Positions 57,010-64,000 of a DNA stretch of 64,000 nucleotides are shown in pieces. The notes beneath the pieces were generated by a model. That model saw only the letters and a program-made list of their open reading frames with translations, was not told where the DNA came from and did no database searches. Each line of letters opens with the position of its first letter. Positions within the stretch are counted from its first letter, which is position 1. Where the stretch lies: positions 61,436 through 125,435 of the forward strand of contig JAGOJY010000006.1 in NCBI GenBank assembly GCA_017994815.1, in the 5' to 3' direction. The stretch comes from Acidobacteriota bacterium. Lineage in GTDB: Bacteria > Acidobacteriota > Polarisedimenticolia > J045. A program made the position numbers and the translations under genes.

Positions 57010-58902
57010 ATGACCGACGAACAGCAGGAACGCATCGAACAACTGCGGAGAGAGCACCCCGGAAAGTTCGACAGCGAGGAGGCGGTGTTCGCCCGCATCC
57101 GCCCCGGGGACCGGATCTTCATCGGCACCGGCTGCGGCGAACCGCAGTACCTCGTGCGCGCGCTCGCGGAGTACGTGCGCGCGCACCCCAAGGCCTTCTT
57201 CGACGCCGAACTGCTGCACGTCTGGACCCTCGGTGTCACGCCGTACCTCACCGAGCCGATGCAGGAGAACTTCCGCCTCAACTCGTTCTTCGTCGGCGAC
57301 AACACGCGCGAGGCGGTCAACCGCGGGCTCGCCGACTACACGCCGGTGTTCCTCTCGCAGGTCCCGCGGCTGTTTTCCGAGGGGCTGGTGCCGGTCAACG
57401 TGGCGCTGATCCAGGTCAGCCCGCCCGACCAGCACGGCTACCTGAGCCTCGGGATCAGCGTCGACATCGTCAAGGCTGCCGTCCAGGCAGCGGCGCTGGT
57501 CATCGCGCAGGTCAACCCGGGCATGCCGGTGACGTCGGGCGACGGCTTCCTGCGTCCGGACGAGATCGACTGGTTCCTCGTGCACGAGGAGCCGCTGTTG
57601 GAGTACGAGGCGTTCGTACCGGACGAGATCGCGGAGCGGATCGGGCACCACGTGGCGGGCATCGTGCAGGACGGCGACACGATCCAGGTCGGCTACGGCA
57701 GCATCCCCAACGCCATCATGGGAGCGCTGGCCGCCAAGCGGCACCTCGGCGTGCACACGGAGCTCCTGACCGACGGGCTGGTGGAGCTGATGCGCTGCGG
57801 GGCGGTGGACAACTCGCGCAAGTCGATCGACCGCGGCAAGACCGTCACCAGCTTCTGCATGGGCCGCCGCGAGACGTACGCCCTGCTCGACCGGCATCCC
57901 GCGATCGAGTTTCGCACGATCGACTACACGAACGACCCGCTGGTGATCGCCCGGCAGGCGAACATGACCGCGATCAACAGCGCGCTGGAGGTGGATCTGA
58001 CCGGCCAGGCCTCGGCCGAGTCGATCGGGCACGTGTTCTACAGCGGCATCGGCGGGCAGGCCGACTTCATGCGCGGCGCGGTGCTCGCGCCGGGCGGCAA
58101 GTCGATCCTGGCGCTGCAGTCCACCGCGCGCGACGGCGGGGTCTCGCGGATCGTGCCGTTCCTCGGCGAGGGCGCGGGCGTGACGCTCAACCGCGGCGAC
58201 GTGGACTACGTGGTCACCGAGTACGGCGCGGCCTACCTGCACGGGAAGAACGTCCGCGGCCGGGCGATGGACTTGATCGCGATCGCGCACCCCGACTTCC
58301 GGCCGTGGCTGATCGAGGAGGCCAAGAAGCGGCACCTGATCTACCCCGACCAGGCGTTCATGCCCGGCCGGGCGGGCGAGTACCCGGAGCACCTCGAGGC
58401 CTACCGCACCACGCGCACCGGCCTCGAGCTGTTGCTGCGCCCGATCAAGATCAGCGACGAGCCGCTGCTCAAGGACTTCTTCTACTCGCTCTCGCCGCAG
58501 AGCATGCGCTCGCGCTTCGTGACCGCGCGGCGCGACATGCCGCACAGCCGCCTGCAGCAGCTCGTGGTGATCGACTACACGAAGGAGCTGGTGATCCTGG
58601 CGCTGGTCCCGGGGCGGGAGAAGTCGCTCTTGGTCGGCGTCGGCGAGTACTACGTGGACGAGCGCTCCAACACGGCCGAGGTCGCGTTCACGGTGCGCGA
58701 CGACCACCAGAACCAGGGCGTCGGCACCGAGATGCTGGCGTACCTGATCCTGCTGGCGAAAAAGCAGGGCCTGCACGCGTTCACGGCCGAGGTTTTGGCC
58801 GACAACAAGCCGATGCTGCGGGTCTTCCAGAAGGCGAATTTCGACATCGAGATGCGCTCGGAGGACCTCGTGTACGAGCTGCGGATGAAGTTCCGCGACT
58901 GA
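57010..58902 (+). CDS. Acetyl-CoA hydrolase/transferase fused to a GNAT acetyltransferase
   Basis: This is a 630-residue fusion. Residues ~15-435 are a class I CoA-transferase/acetyl-CoA hydrolase: FIGTGCGEPQYLV, QVSPPDQHGYLSLG, GYGSIPNAIMGAL, FYSGIGGQADFMRGA and VTEYGAAYLHGKNVRGRA. Residues ~445-630 are a GNAT N-acetyltransferase: EVAFTVRDDHQNQGVGTEMLAYL holds the acetyl-CoA loop, followed by ADNKPMLRVFQKANFDIEM. The same order occurs in known CoA-transferase/GNAT fusions of unknown role. TATACT near 56950 may be its -10. It is divergent from the deacetylase. Confidence 0.92.
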   Translation: MTDEQQERIEQLRREHPGKFDSEEAVFARIRPGDRIFIGTGCGEPQYLVRALAEYVRAHPKAFFDAELLHVWTLGVTPYLTEPMQENFRLNSFFVGDNTREAVNRGLADYTPVFLSQVPRLFSEGLVPVNVALIQVSPPDQHGYLSLGISVDIVKAAVQAAALVIAQVNPGMPVTSGDGFLRPDEIDWFLVHEEPLLEYEAFVPDEIAERIGHHVAGIVQDGDTIQVGYGSIPNAIMGALAAKRHLGVHTELLTDGLVELMRCGAVDNSRKSIDRGKTVTSFCMGRRETYALLDRHPAIEFRTIDYTNDPLVIARQANMTAINSALEVDLTGQASAESIGHVFYSGIGGQADFMRGAVLAPGGKSILALQSTARDGGVSRIVPFLGEGAGVTLNRGDVDYVVTEYGAAYLHGKNVRGRAMDLIAIAHPDFRPWLIEEAKKRHLIYPDQAFMPGRAGEYPEHLEAYRTTRTGLELLLRPIKISDEPLLKDFFYSLSPQSMRSRFVTARRDMPHSRLQQLVVIDYTKELVILALVPGREKSLLVGVGEYYVDERSNTAEVAFTVRDDHQNQGVGTEMLAYLILLAKKQGLHAFTAEVLADNKPMLRVFQKANFDIEMRSEDLVYELRMKFRD

Positions 58903-58965
58903 CGGCGGACGAGACCGAGCGGGACGGCTGCGCCGGCCCTGCGCGCCGCTTTACCGATCGTTGAT

Positions 58966-58993
58966 TTGCCGGGGCGGCAATAGCGGCTAAGAT
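58966..58993 (+). promoter_or_regulatory. Promoter for the BON lipoprotein
   Basis: TTGCCG (58966-58971), a 16-bp spacer and TAAGAT (58988-58993). The predicted start near 59000 gives a leader of ~130 nt that contains the structured element at 59010-59072. Confidence 0.5.
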
Positions 58994-59009
58994 CGAAATC
59001 GTCCTTTCT

Positions 59010-59072
59010 CCGGACGCCCGATCCTGGAGGCAAGCACTTGCCTCCCCGCGGTTGCGCGGGAGGAGCGTCCGG
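59010..59072 (+). promoter_or_regulatory. Structured, possibly bistable 5' leader RNA
   Basis: The outer stem CCGGACGC (59010-59017) pairs with GCGTCCGG (59065-59072). Inside are GGAGGCAAG-ca-CTTGCCTCC (59026-59045) and CCGCG-gttg-CGCGG (59046-59059), forming a three-way junction. The CCTCC at 59041-59045 can instead pair with GGGAGG at 59058-59063, extending the second hairpin and breaking the first. CCTCC could also mask the AGGAGG ribosome site near 59117. This is the logic of a switching leader. I match it to no known riboswitch. Confidence 0.5.
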
Positions 59073-59128
59073 CACGTTCCGCGAGTTCCCGCTCCGGAAG
59101 CGGCCGGCGTTCGACAGGAGGTTCCACG

Positions 59129-59482
59129 ATGACGAGCCGCAAGACCTACCTAGGCCTCGTCGCAGCGCTCGTTGCAGTGGCCGCCTTCGCCGGTTGCGCG
59201 ACGACCCAGAGCCCTGGCGAGCAGATGGACGACGCCGGGATCCACGCGAAGGTGAAGGCCAAGCTGACCGCCGAGAGGTTTTCCAATATCACCAACGTCG
59301 ACGTCAACGTCACCAACGGCGTGGTGACCCTCGCCGGCGAGGTGCCGAGCGCCGAGGTCAAGGCCGAGGCGGAGCGCGAGGTCTGGACCGTGTCCGGCGT
59401 GAAGCAGGTCATCAACAACCTGCAGGTCAGCGGCGAGGGCAGCCAGACCGGCAGCCCGGGCAGCAGCTCCAACGGCGGCTGA
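59129..59482 (+). CDS. BON-domain lipoprotein
   Basis: This is a 117-residue lipoprotein with a signal peptide ending in the lipobox FAGC, then one BON domain (DDAGIHAKVKAKLTAERFSN to VKQVINNLQV). The domain has the central GVVTLAGEVPSAEVKAEAER seen in OsmY and other envelope-stress proteins that bind phospholipid or outer membrane. The tail is Gly/Ser-rich. AGGAGG lies 8 nt before the ATG. It is a single gene with its own promoter, structured leader and 3' hairpin, which fits stress regulation. Confidence 0.92.
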   Translation: MTSRKTYLGLVAALVAVAAFAGCATTQSPGEQMDDAGIHAKVKAKLTAERFSNITNVDVNVTNGVVTLAGEVPSAEVKAEAEREVWTVSGVKQVINNLQVSGEGSQTGSPGSSSNGG

Positions 59483-59559
59483 TCCGCGCCGATCGTTCCT
59501 GCATCGGGGCGCGCAAACCGGCGAACAAGCGCCCTTCTTCCCTGAGAACAAAGCTGTCG

Positions 59560-59588
59560 GGGGCCGGGAACACGTCGTTCCCGGCCCC
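59560..59588. terminator. Strong hairpin between convergent genes
   Basis: GGGGCCGGGAAC-acgtc-GTTCCCGGCCCC is a perfect 12-bp stem placed between the BON gene and the metalloprotease 3' ends. Only TT follows on the plus strand, so termination strength is uncertain. Confidence 0.6.
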
Positions 59589-59631
59589 TTGAACTCCGGC
59601 GAGCTGTCGTGAAGGTGGGCCGCCCGCGTGG

Positions 59632-62600
59632 TCACGGGCAGGCGGAGACGCTGCGCGGCGCTCCCGAACTCGACGCGCCGTAGTCGCCGGCGGAGCATGC
59701 GTCGTGCGCGCGCACGAGGTACCACGCCGTCGACGCCGCCGCCGGGATGCCGGGATCGGTGAGCCAGTTCTCGGCCCGGCTCGACGCGAGACACGTCGCG
59801 CCCGGCGTGCCCACGGCGTCGGGCCACGCCTCGGGACCGCCGCGCGCCACGTCGTAACCAGCGGCTACCGCGGGCCAGTACAGCGTCCTCCCGTCCACCG
59901 AGACCCGCACGCCGTGCACCTGGTCGTGCGTCACGGGAGTACCGCGGCACGCGCCGGCGTCACAGACGTCGCTCGACGTGCACGGGCTCGCGTCGTCGCA
60001 GGCTGACCCGTCGAGGAGCGCGAGATCGTCCGGGCACGCCGCGGCGAGCCCGCTGCACGCGTCGGGCGCATCGCACCCCGGGCCAGCGCCGCGGCACACC
60101 TCGCCGGCCGCGACGAGGCGGCACTCGCCCGTGCAGCACGGCGTCGCCGCGGTCGGCTCGCATTCCTCGGCCCCCTCGACGATTCCGTTGCCACAGGCGG
60201 CTTCGTCGGGAGCGCCGTCGCTCGAATAGTACGACTCGGCACCGGTGCTCTCGCCCGACGCGCGATACGGTGCGTGCACGAACAGGTCGGGCAGGCCGTC
60301 CCCGCTCGCGTCGCGGGCGACGAAGATCCGCTGCCCGAAACGCTCGCCCGGTTGCGCGCCCTTGGACAAATCCCGCAGTTCCGTGCCGGAGAAGGCGTAC
60401 CACGCGCCCATGTCGGGGGCACCGCCCAGGTCCGAGCCGGGGGCGCCGACGATGAGGTCCGCGCTGCCGTCGCCGTCGAGGTCCCCCGACCACGAGAGGC
60501 TCCGGCCGAACTCGTCGCCCGGTTCGCCCTCGCCCAAAAAGCCGATGGGCTCGCCGCGCAGGTCGTACAGGCGAACGCTGCCGGCCCCGGACGAAGCGGG
60601 ATCGAACGGCATGCCGACCGCGAGCTTTACGCTGTCCGCCCCGGCGTGCCCCGTGGGGGGCGACAGCAGCGCGGCGGCGAGCCCGAACCCGTCCCCGGGC
60701 GTCCCGCCGCGCACGAGCAGGAGCCGCGTGCCCGCGAGGGTGTGCAGGCTGACCTCGCCCGTGCGCGCCGGGTCCGGGTAGCGGCCGGGCGCGGTGATGA
60801 CGAGATCCGGCGCGCCGTCGCCATCGATGTCGGGCACGACAGAGATCGCGGTGCCGAATGCCGCGCCCGCACCCGCCCCGGCAATGCTCCGCTCGAAAGC
60901 GCCGTGCGTGTCGAACACGCGCACTGCTCCGGCCCGCTCGGCGCCCTTGGGCGACGCGGCTCCCGGCGCGCCGATCACGAGCCGCCCGGTCCCGTCGTAG
61001 AGTTCGACGGCCGCGCCGAACTCCTCGCCCGCCGCCCTGCCATCGAAGCGCCGCAGCGGTTCGCCGCTGCCCTGCGAGACGACCAGGACGCTGCCGGCGT
61101 CGGCGAGGCCGCCGGGGTCCGCCAGCGGCGCGCCAATCGCGATGTCGACGAGGCCATCGCCATCGAGGTCGGGCACGAACGCCGCGTCGGCACCGAACGC
61201 GCTGTCGGGCGCGAAACCGAAGCGCCCCGCCATGAACTGGCGCGGCTCACCACCGGCCGGATCGAGGAGCGTGACCGCGGGGCCGGGGCAGCGCGCCCCC
61301 GCGGGGCAGCAGCCCTCCCGCGACGCCAGCCACGGCGGACATCCGCCGTCCCCCGGCGGGCGGAAGTCGCCGAGCGCGCAGGTTGCCGAGCCACCGGATC
61401 GCAGGCACGCGAGCGCCGCCCCGCGATCGACGAACTGCAGCGGGTCGATGCGCGCGATGCACGCCAGGTCCGGAGTGCCGCGGCACACGTCGCAGGCATC
61501 GCCGGCGCCGTCGCCGTCGGAGTCGACCTGGACCGGGTTGTGCCGGCACAGGCAGTTGTCCACGGCGTCGTCCACGCCGTCCGCGTCGTCATCGGCGTCG
61601 CACGCGGCGCCGTGGCGGTCCTGGTCGCAGTCCTTCTGGTCCGGGTTCGGCAGGGCGTCGCAGTTGTCGCAGGGATCGCCGAACCCATCGCCGTCGGCGT
61701 CGCCCTGGTTCGGATCGGCGACGAGCCGGCACGTGTCGGCGCCGTCGTGCGCGCCGTCGCCGTCGGTGTCGGGCTGGCGCGGGTCGGTCCCGTAGACACG
61801 CACCTCGGTCCTGTCCGACAGACCATCGCCGTCGGTGTCGGCGCGCCGCGGGTCGGTCCCGAGCGCGGCCTCGTCGACGTCGGTCAAGCCGTCGTTGTCG
61901 TCGTCGACGTCGCACGCGTCGCCGAGGGCGTCGAGGTCCACGTTGGTCTGGCCCGGGTTCGGCGCGCCGCTGCAGTTGTCGCAGATGTCGCCGAGCCGGT
62001 CGCCGTCCGCGTCGTCCTGGTGCGGGTTCGGGATCAGCCAGCAGGTGTCGCAGACGTCGCCAACGGCATCGGCGTCGCTGTCGTTCTGGCTCCGGTTCCA
62101 CGCGCGCGGGCAGTTGTCCGCGACGTCGGGGACGCCGTCGCCGTCGTCGTCGCTCTCGCACGCGTCGCCCGTGCCGTCGCCATCGCCGTCCGCCTGCCCC
62201 GGGTCGGCGAAAAACGGGCAGGTGTCGCACGCGTCGCCCGCCCCATCGCCGTCGGTGTCGGCCTGGTCCGCGTTCGCGCTCCCGCGACAGTTGTCGCAGA
62301 AATCCCCGCGGCCGTCGCCGTCCACGTCGAGCTGGTCCGAGTTCCGGACGCCGACGCAGTTGTCGAGCTCGTCGTGGACGTCATCGGGCTCGGTGTCGGC
62401 ACACGCGCCGATGTCGGTGACCGTCATCCCCGCGTTCGTATTCGGCGCGTGGAACGCGTCGCACTCGGCGGCGGTGAGCCCCGTGTTGTCCGTCCCGATC
62501 GTGTCGAACATGATGAAGCGCGTGTCCGCGTTGTGGTCGCGCCCCGTGTTGTGGCCGTACTCGTGCGCCCAGAGGAGCCCTTCCTCGACCTGGTCCGCGA

Positions 62601-63711
62601 GGCGCACCACTCCCATGCCGTTCCCGGAAATCCAGGCGCAGCCAATGATGTTGGTGCCCGGTGCGGAGCAGAAGTTGATCGCCCGGACGACCTTCACGCG
62701 CGCGGTGGTGTCGTTAAGCACGGTCGCCAGTTCGTTGGTGTCATCGATCACGTCCAGTCCGTCGCCCTGGCTGCCGAACGTGCGCGCGCTGCCGGTTCGG
62801 CGCAACGTGCAGCAGCAGGCGACATCGATGTCGAAGTCGGCGCGCCCCATCAGCAGCGTCGCGTCGCCGAGCAGTCGGTCCACGCGGGTGTCGTTCACCG
62901 GGTCGGTCACCTCGACGTGGTTCGCGTACGTCAGCCCGGACTCGTGCACGCGGGTCTGCTGGTCCGCGACGTCGATGACGGCGTCCGGCGGGCCGACCGC
63001 GCCCAGCGCTGCAGCGGGCGGACCCGGCGCCGGCACGGCGGAGGGGATGGGCCGCGCGGCACCCGAACGACGGGCTGCACCGAGGATCGCCGCGATGCCC
63101 AGCGCGTTGCGCGCGGCCGCGCGCAGGTCGCGGCCCTCGGGCAGCGGGACGACGGCGCCGGCAGCGAGCGCCTCGAGCCGCGCGAGCGCGGCGGGATGTC
63201 CGGACCAGGCGAGACCGTAGACGGCGCGCTCGACCAGGTCCTCACGCACCGTACCGGCACGGCCGCCGGCGAACGGCCCGCCCTGCGCGCGGTCGGCCGT
63301 CGCATCGAGCAGGATCCCGAGCGGGAGTTCCGCGCCGCGCGAGGCGATCATGCCCAGCGCCTGCGGGACGAGGAGCAGCGCGCGATCCGCCTCCGGGCGT
63401 TGCGTCGCCGCCTCGTCCAGGTAGCGCAGCAGCGGCGCGGTCTCGGCCGCGGTGCCGAGCTCCGCCAAGAACGCCACGACGTTGTCGGGCCGCGGGAACG
63501 CCGGCTCGGAAAGCAGGCGCACGAGGGCGGGGACGCCCCCCGCGCCGACCTCGCGCGCCGCGATCTCGGCCGTCATGCCGTGGATGTATGTCCGCAACGT
63601 GGCCTGCCGGACGCGCTCCTCGGCCGGGGAAGCCGCGCTCGCCATGCCTTGCGCGCACGTGGACGCGGCAAAGACAGCAGCAACGACGAACTGGACGGGG
63701 CGGCGGAGCAT
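59632..63711 (-). CDS. Secreted ADAM-like metalloprotease with thrombospondin-3, FG-GAP and disintegrin-like modules
   Basis: This is a 1359-residue secreted protein. ATG 63711 is 6 nt from GAGGAG; ATG 63714 is the alternative. In order: signal peptide; HEAT-like helices (~30-250); a metzincin protease domain with zinc site HEYGHNTGRDHN (H383, E384, H387, H393); ~8-10 thrombospondin-3 calcium repeats (~450-745); FG-GAP/integrin-alpha-like repeats (~845-1150); a Cys-rich stretch CGNGIVEGAEECEP...CTGECR...CDAPDACSG...CP (~1170-1255) resembling the ADAM disintegrin domain; and the ~100-residue C-terminal module ending in CP that also closes the BNR/TSP3 protein. It is probably an extracellular protease or adhesin. 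Confidence 0.9.
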   Translation of the reverse strand: MLRRPVQFVVAAVFAASTCAQGMASAASPAEERVRQATLRTYIHGMTAEIAAREVGAGGVPALVRLLSEPAFPRPDNVVAFLAELGTAAETAPLLRYLDEAATQRPEADRALLLVPQALGMIASRGAELPLGILLDATADRAQGGPFAGGRAGTVREDLVERAVYGLAWSGHPAALARLEALAAGAVVPLPEGRDLRAAARNALGIAAILGAARRSGAARPIPSAVPAPGPPAAALGAVGPPDAVIDVADQQTRVHESGLTYANHVEVTDPVNDTRVDRLLGDATLLMGRADFDIDVACCCTLRRTGSARTFGSQGDGLDVIDDTNELATVLNDTTARVKVVRAINFCSAPGTNIIGCAWISGNGMGVVRLADQVEEGLLWAHEYGHNTGRDHNADTRFIMFDTIGTDNTGLTAAECDAFHAPNTNAGMTVTDIGACADTEPDDVHDELDNCVGVRNSDQLDVDGDGRGDFCDNCRGSANADQADTDGDGAGDACDTCPFFADPGQADGDGDGTGDACESDDDGDGVPDVADNCPRAWNRSQNDSDADAVGDVCDTCWLIPNPHQDDADGDRLGDICDNCSGAPNPGQTNVDLDALGDACDVDDDNDGLTDVDEAALGTDPRRADTDGDGLSDRTEVRVYGTDPRQPDTDGDGAHDGADTCRLVADPNQGDADGDGFGDPCDNCDALPNPDQKDCDQDRHGAACDADDDADGVDDAVDNCLCRHNPVQVDSDGDGAGDACDVCRGTPDLACIARIDPLQFVDRGAALACLRSGGSATCALGDFRPPGDGGCPPWLASREGCCPAGARCPGPAVTLLDPAGGEPRQFMAGRFGFAPDSAFGADAAFVPDLDGDGLVDIAIGAPLADPGGLADAGSVLVVSQGSGEPLRRFDGRAAGEEFGAAVELYDGTGRLVIGAPGAASPKGAERAGAVRVFDTHGAFERSIAGAGAGAAFGTAISVVPDIDGDGAPDLVITAPGRYPDPARTGEVSLHTLAGTRLLLVRGGTPGDGFGLAAALLSPPTGHAGADSVKLAVGMPFDPASSGAGSVRLYDLRGEPIGFLGEGEPGDEFGRSLSWSGDLDGDGSADLIVGAPGSDLGGAPDMGAWYAFSGTELRDLSKGAQPGERFGQRIFVARDASGDGLPDLFVHAPYRASGESTGAESYYSSDGAPDEAACGNGIVEGAEECEPTAATPCCTGECRLVAAGEVCRGAGPGCDAPDACSGLAAACPDDLALLDGSACDDASPCTSSDVCDAGACRGTPVTHDQVHGVRVSVDGRTLYWPAVAAGYDVARGGPEAWPDAVGTPGATCLASSRAENWLTDPGIPAAASTAWYLVRAHDACSAGDYGASSSGAPRSVSACP

Positions 63712-64000
63712 CATCGACTCCTCGTCGGCTTCGCGAACGTCCGGCGGAGGTCTGCACCCCGCCCCACCGACTAACAACGATCTGGAGATAAGTACGTCCA
63801 CGCGATCCGGGGCGCCCGCGAAAAAACGACGTGCCGGGGCGCCCAGGAGCCTGTCCGACCCTGGGGCGGGGCCGCGCGCGTGGCGCTTCTCGGCCGGAGG
63901 GAAGGACGGAGGCGGAGGCTGGTGTTCGGCACCGAGGACGACGAGCGACGCCGCCAGCGGCCCGCGACCGCCTTGCGCCCCCAGGGGTCCGGGCGGCGCG
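63712..64000. other. Upstream region of the metalloprotease to window end
   Basis: It contains two copies of GGGGCGCCC flanking an A6 run (about 63811-63843). Open frames reach the window edge in more than one phase but show no domain, so I call no gene. Confidence 0.4.

Noticed and set aside
61480..62360. Regularly spaced short DNA repeats that look array-like
   Set aside because: They are the codons of thrombospondin-3 repeats in an open frame, with protein-level periodicity and no conserved DNA repeat/spacer pattern, so not CRISPR.
60274..63774. 1166-codon plus-strand frame
   Set aside because: It is antisense to the metalloprotease, which has a signal peptide, zinc site and calcium repeats.

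Overview
The window is GC-rich, densely coded bacterial chromosome with little intergenic space. Many genes start with GTG or TTG, and ATGA/GTGA stop-start overlaps are common. The cell is evidently Gram-negative: there are lipoproteins with lipoboxes, an outer-membrane beta-barrel and large secreted proteins. TPR/HEAT proteins, thrombospondin type-3 repeats and a C-terminal module ending in Cys-Pro suggest an Acidobacteriota-like or Myxococcota-like lineage. That placement is an inference from protein style only. I found no insertion sequence, prophage or CRISPR array.

Region 1 (1-8.3 kb) holds TPR membrane proteins, rlmN facing rho, and a minus-strand operon of a zinc-ribbon protein, a YjbQ-family protein and a HEAT lipoprotein. 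Region 2 (8.3-16.2 kb) holds a secreted BNR/thrombospondin-3 protein, a small secreted Cys-rich protein with its own promoter and terminator, an HDOD protein, a glycosyltransferase broken at a run of 11 G, a beta-barrel protein and rubrerythrin. Region 3 (16.2-26.2 kb) is housekeeping: panBCD, a deoxynucleoside kinase, folK, a TPR protein, glmU, glmS and a UvrD/PcrA helicase.

Region 4 (26.4-37 kb) has a transglutaminase-like TPR lipoprotein, sppA, a TPR membrane glycosyltransferase-like protein, a transporter/spermidine-synthase/TPR fusion, a tRNA with anticodon CAT, DoxX, tilS and hpt. Region 5 (37-45.2 kb) is the ftsH-folP-cdaA-cdaR-glmM cluster followed by an NSS transporter with its tiny MetS subunit. 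With glmU and glmS, all the dedicated UDP-GlcNAc enzymes lie within 23 kb, beside the c-di-AMP cyclase.

Region 6 (45.2-64 kb) is the most accessory-like. It has a His-rich membrane protein, a degraded vapBC remnant, a subtilase with Glu at the usual catalytic Asp position, and kbl divergent from a three-gene operon (AcsA-type ligase, acyl carrier protein, second Kbl-like enzyme). Then come nhaA, an AcuC-like deacetylase divergent from a CoA-transferase/GNAT fusion, a BON lipoprotein behind a possibly switching RNA leader, and a 1359-residue secreted metalloprotease resembling animal ADAM proteins. The best candidates for new biology are the ligase-ACP-Kbl operon with its acetylation-type neighbours, the ADAM-like protease and the BON leader RNA.
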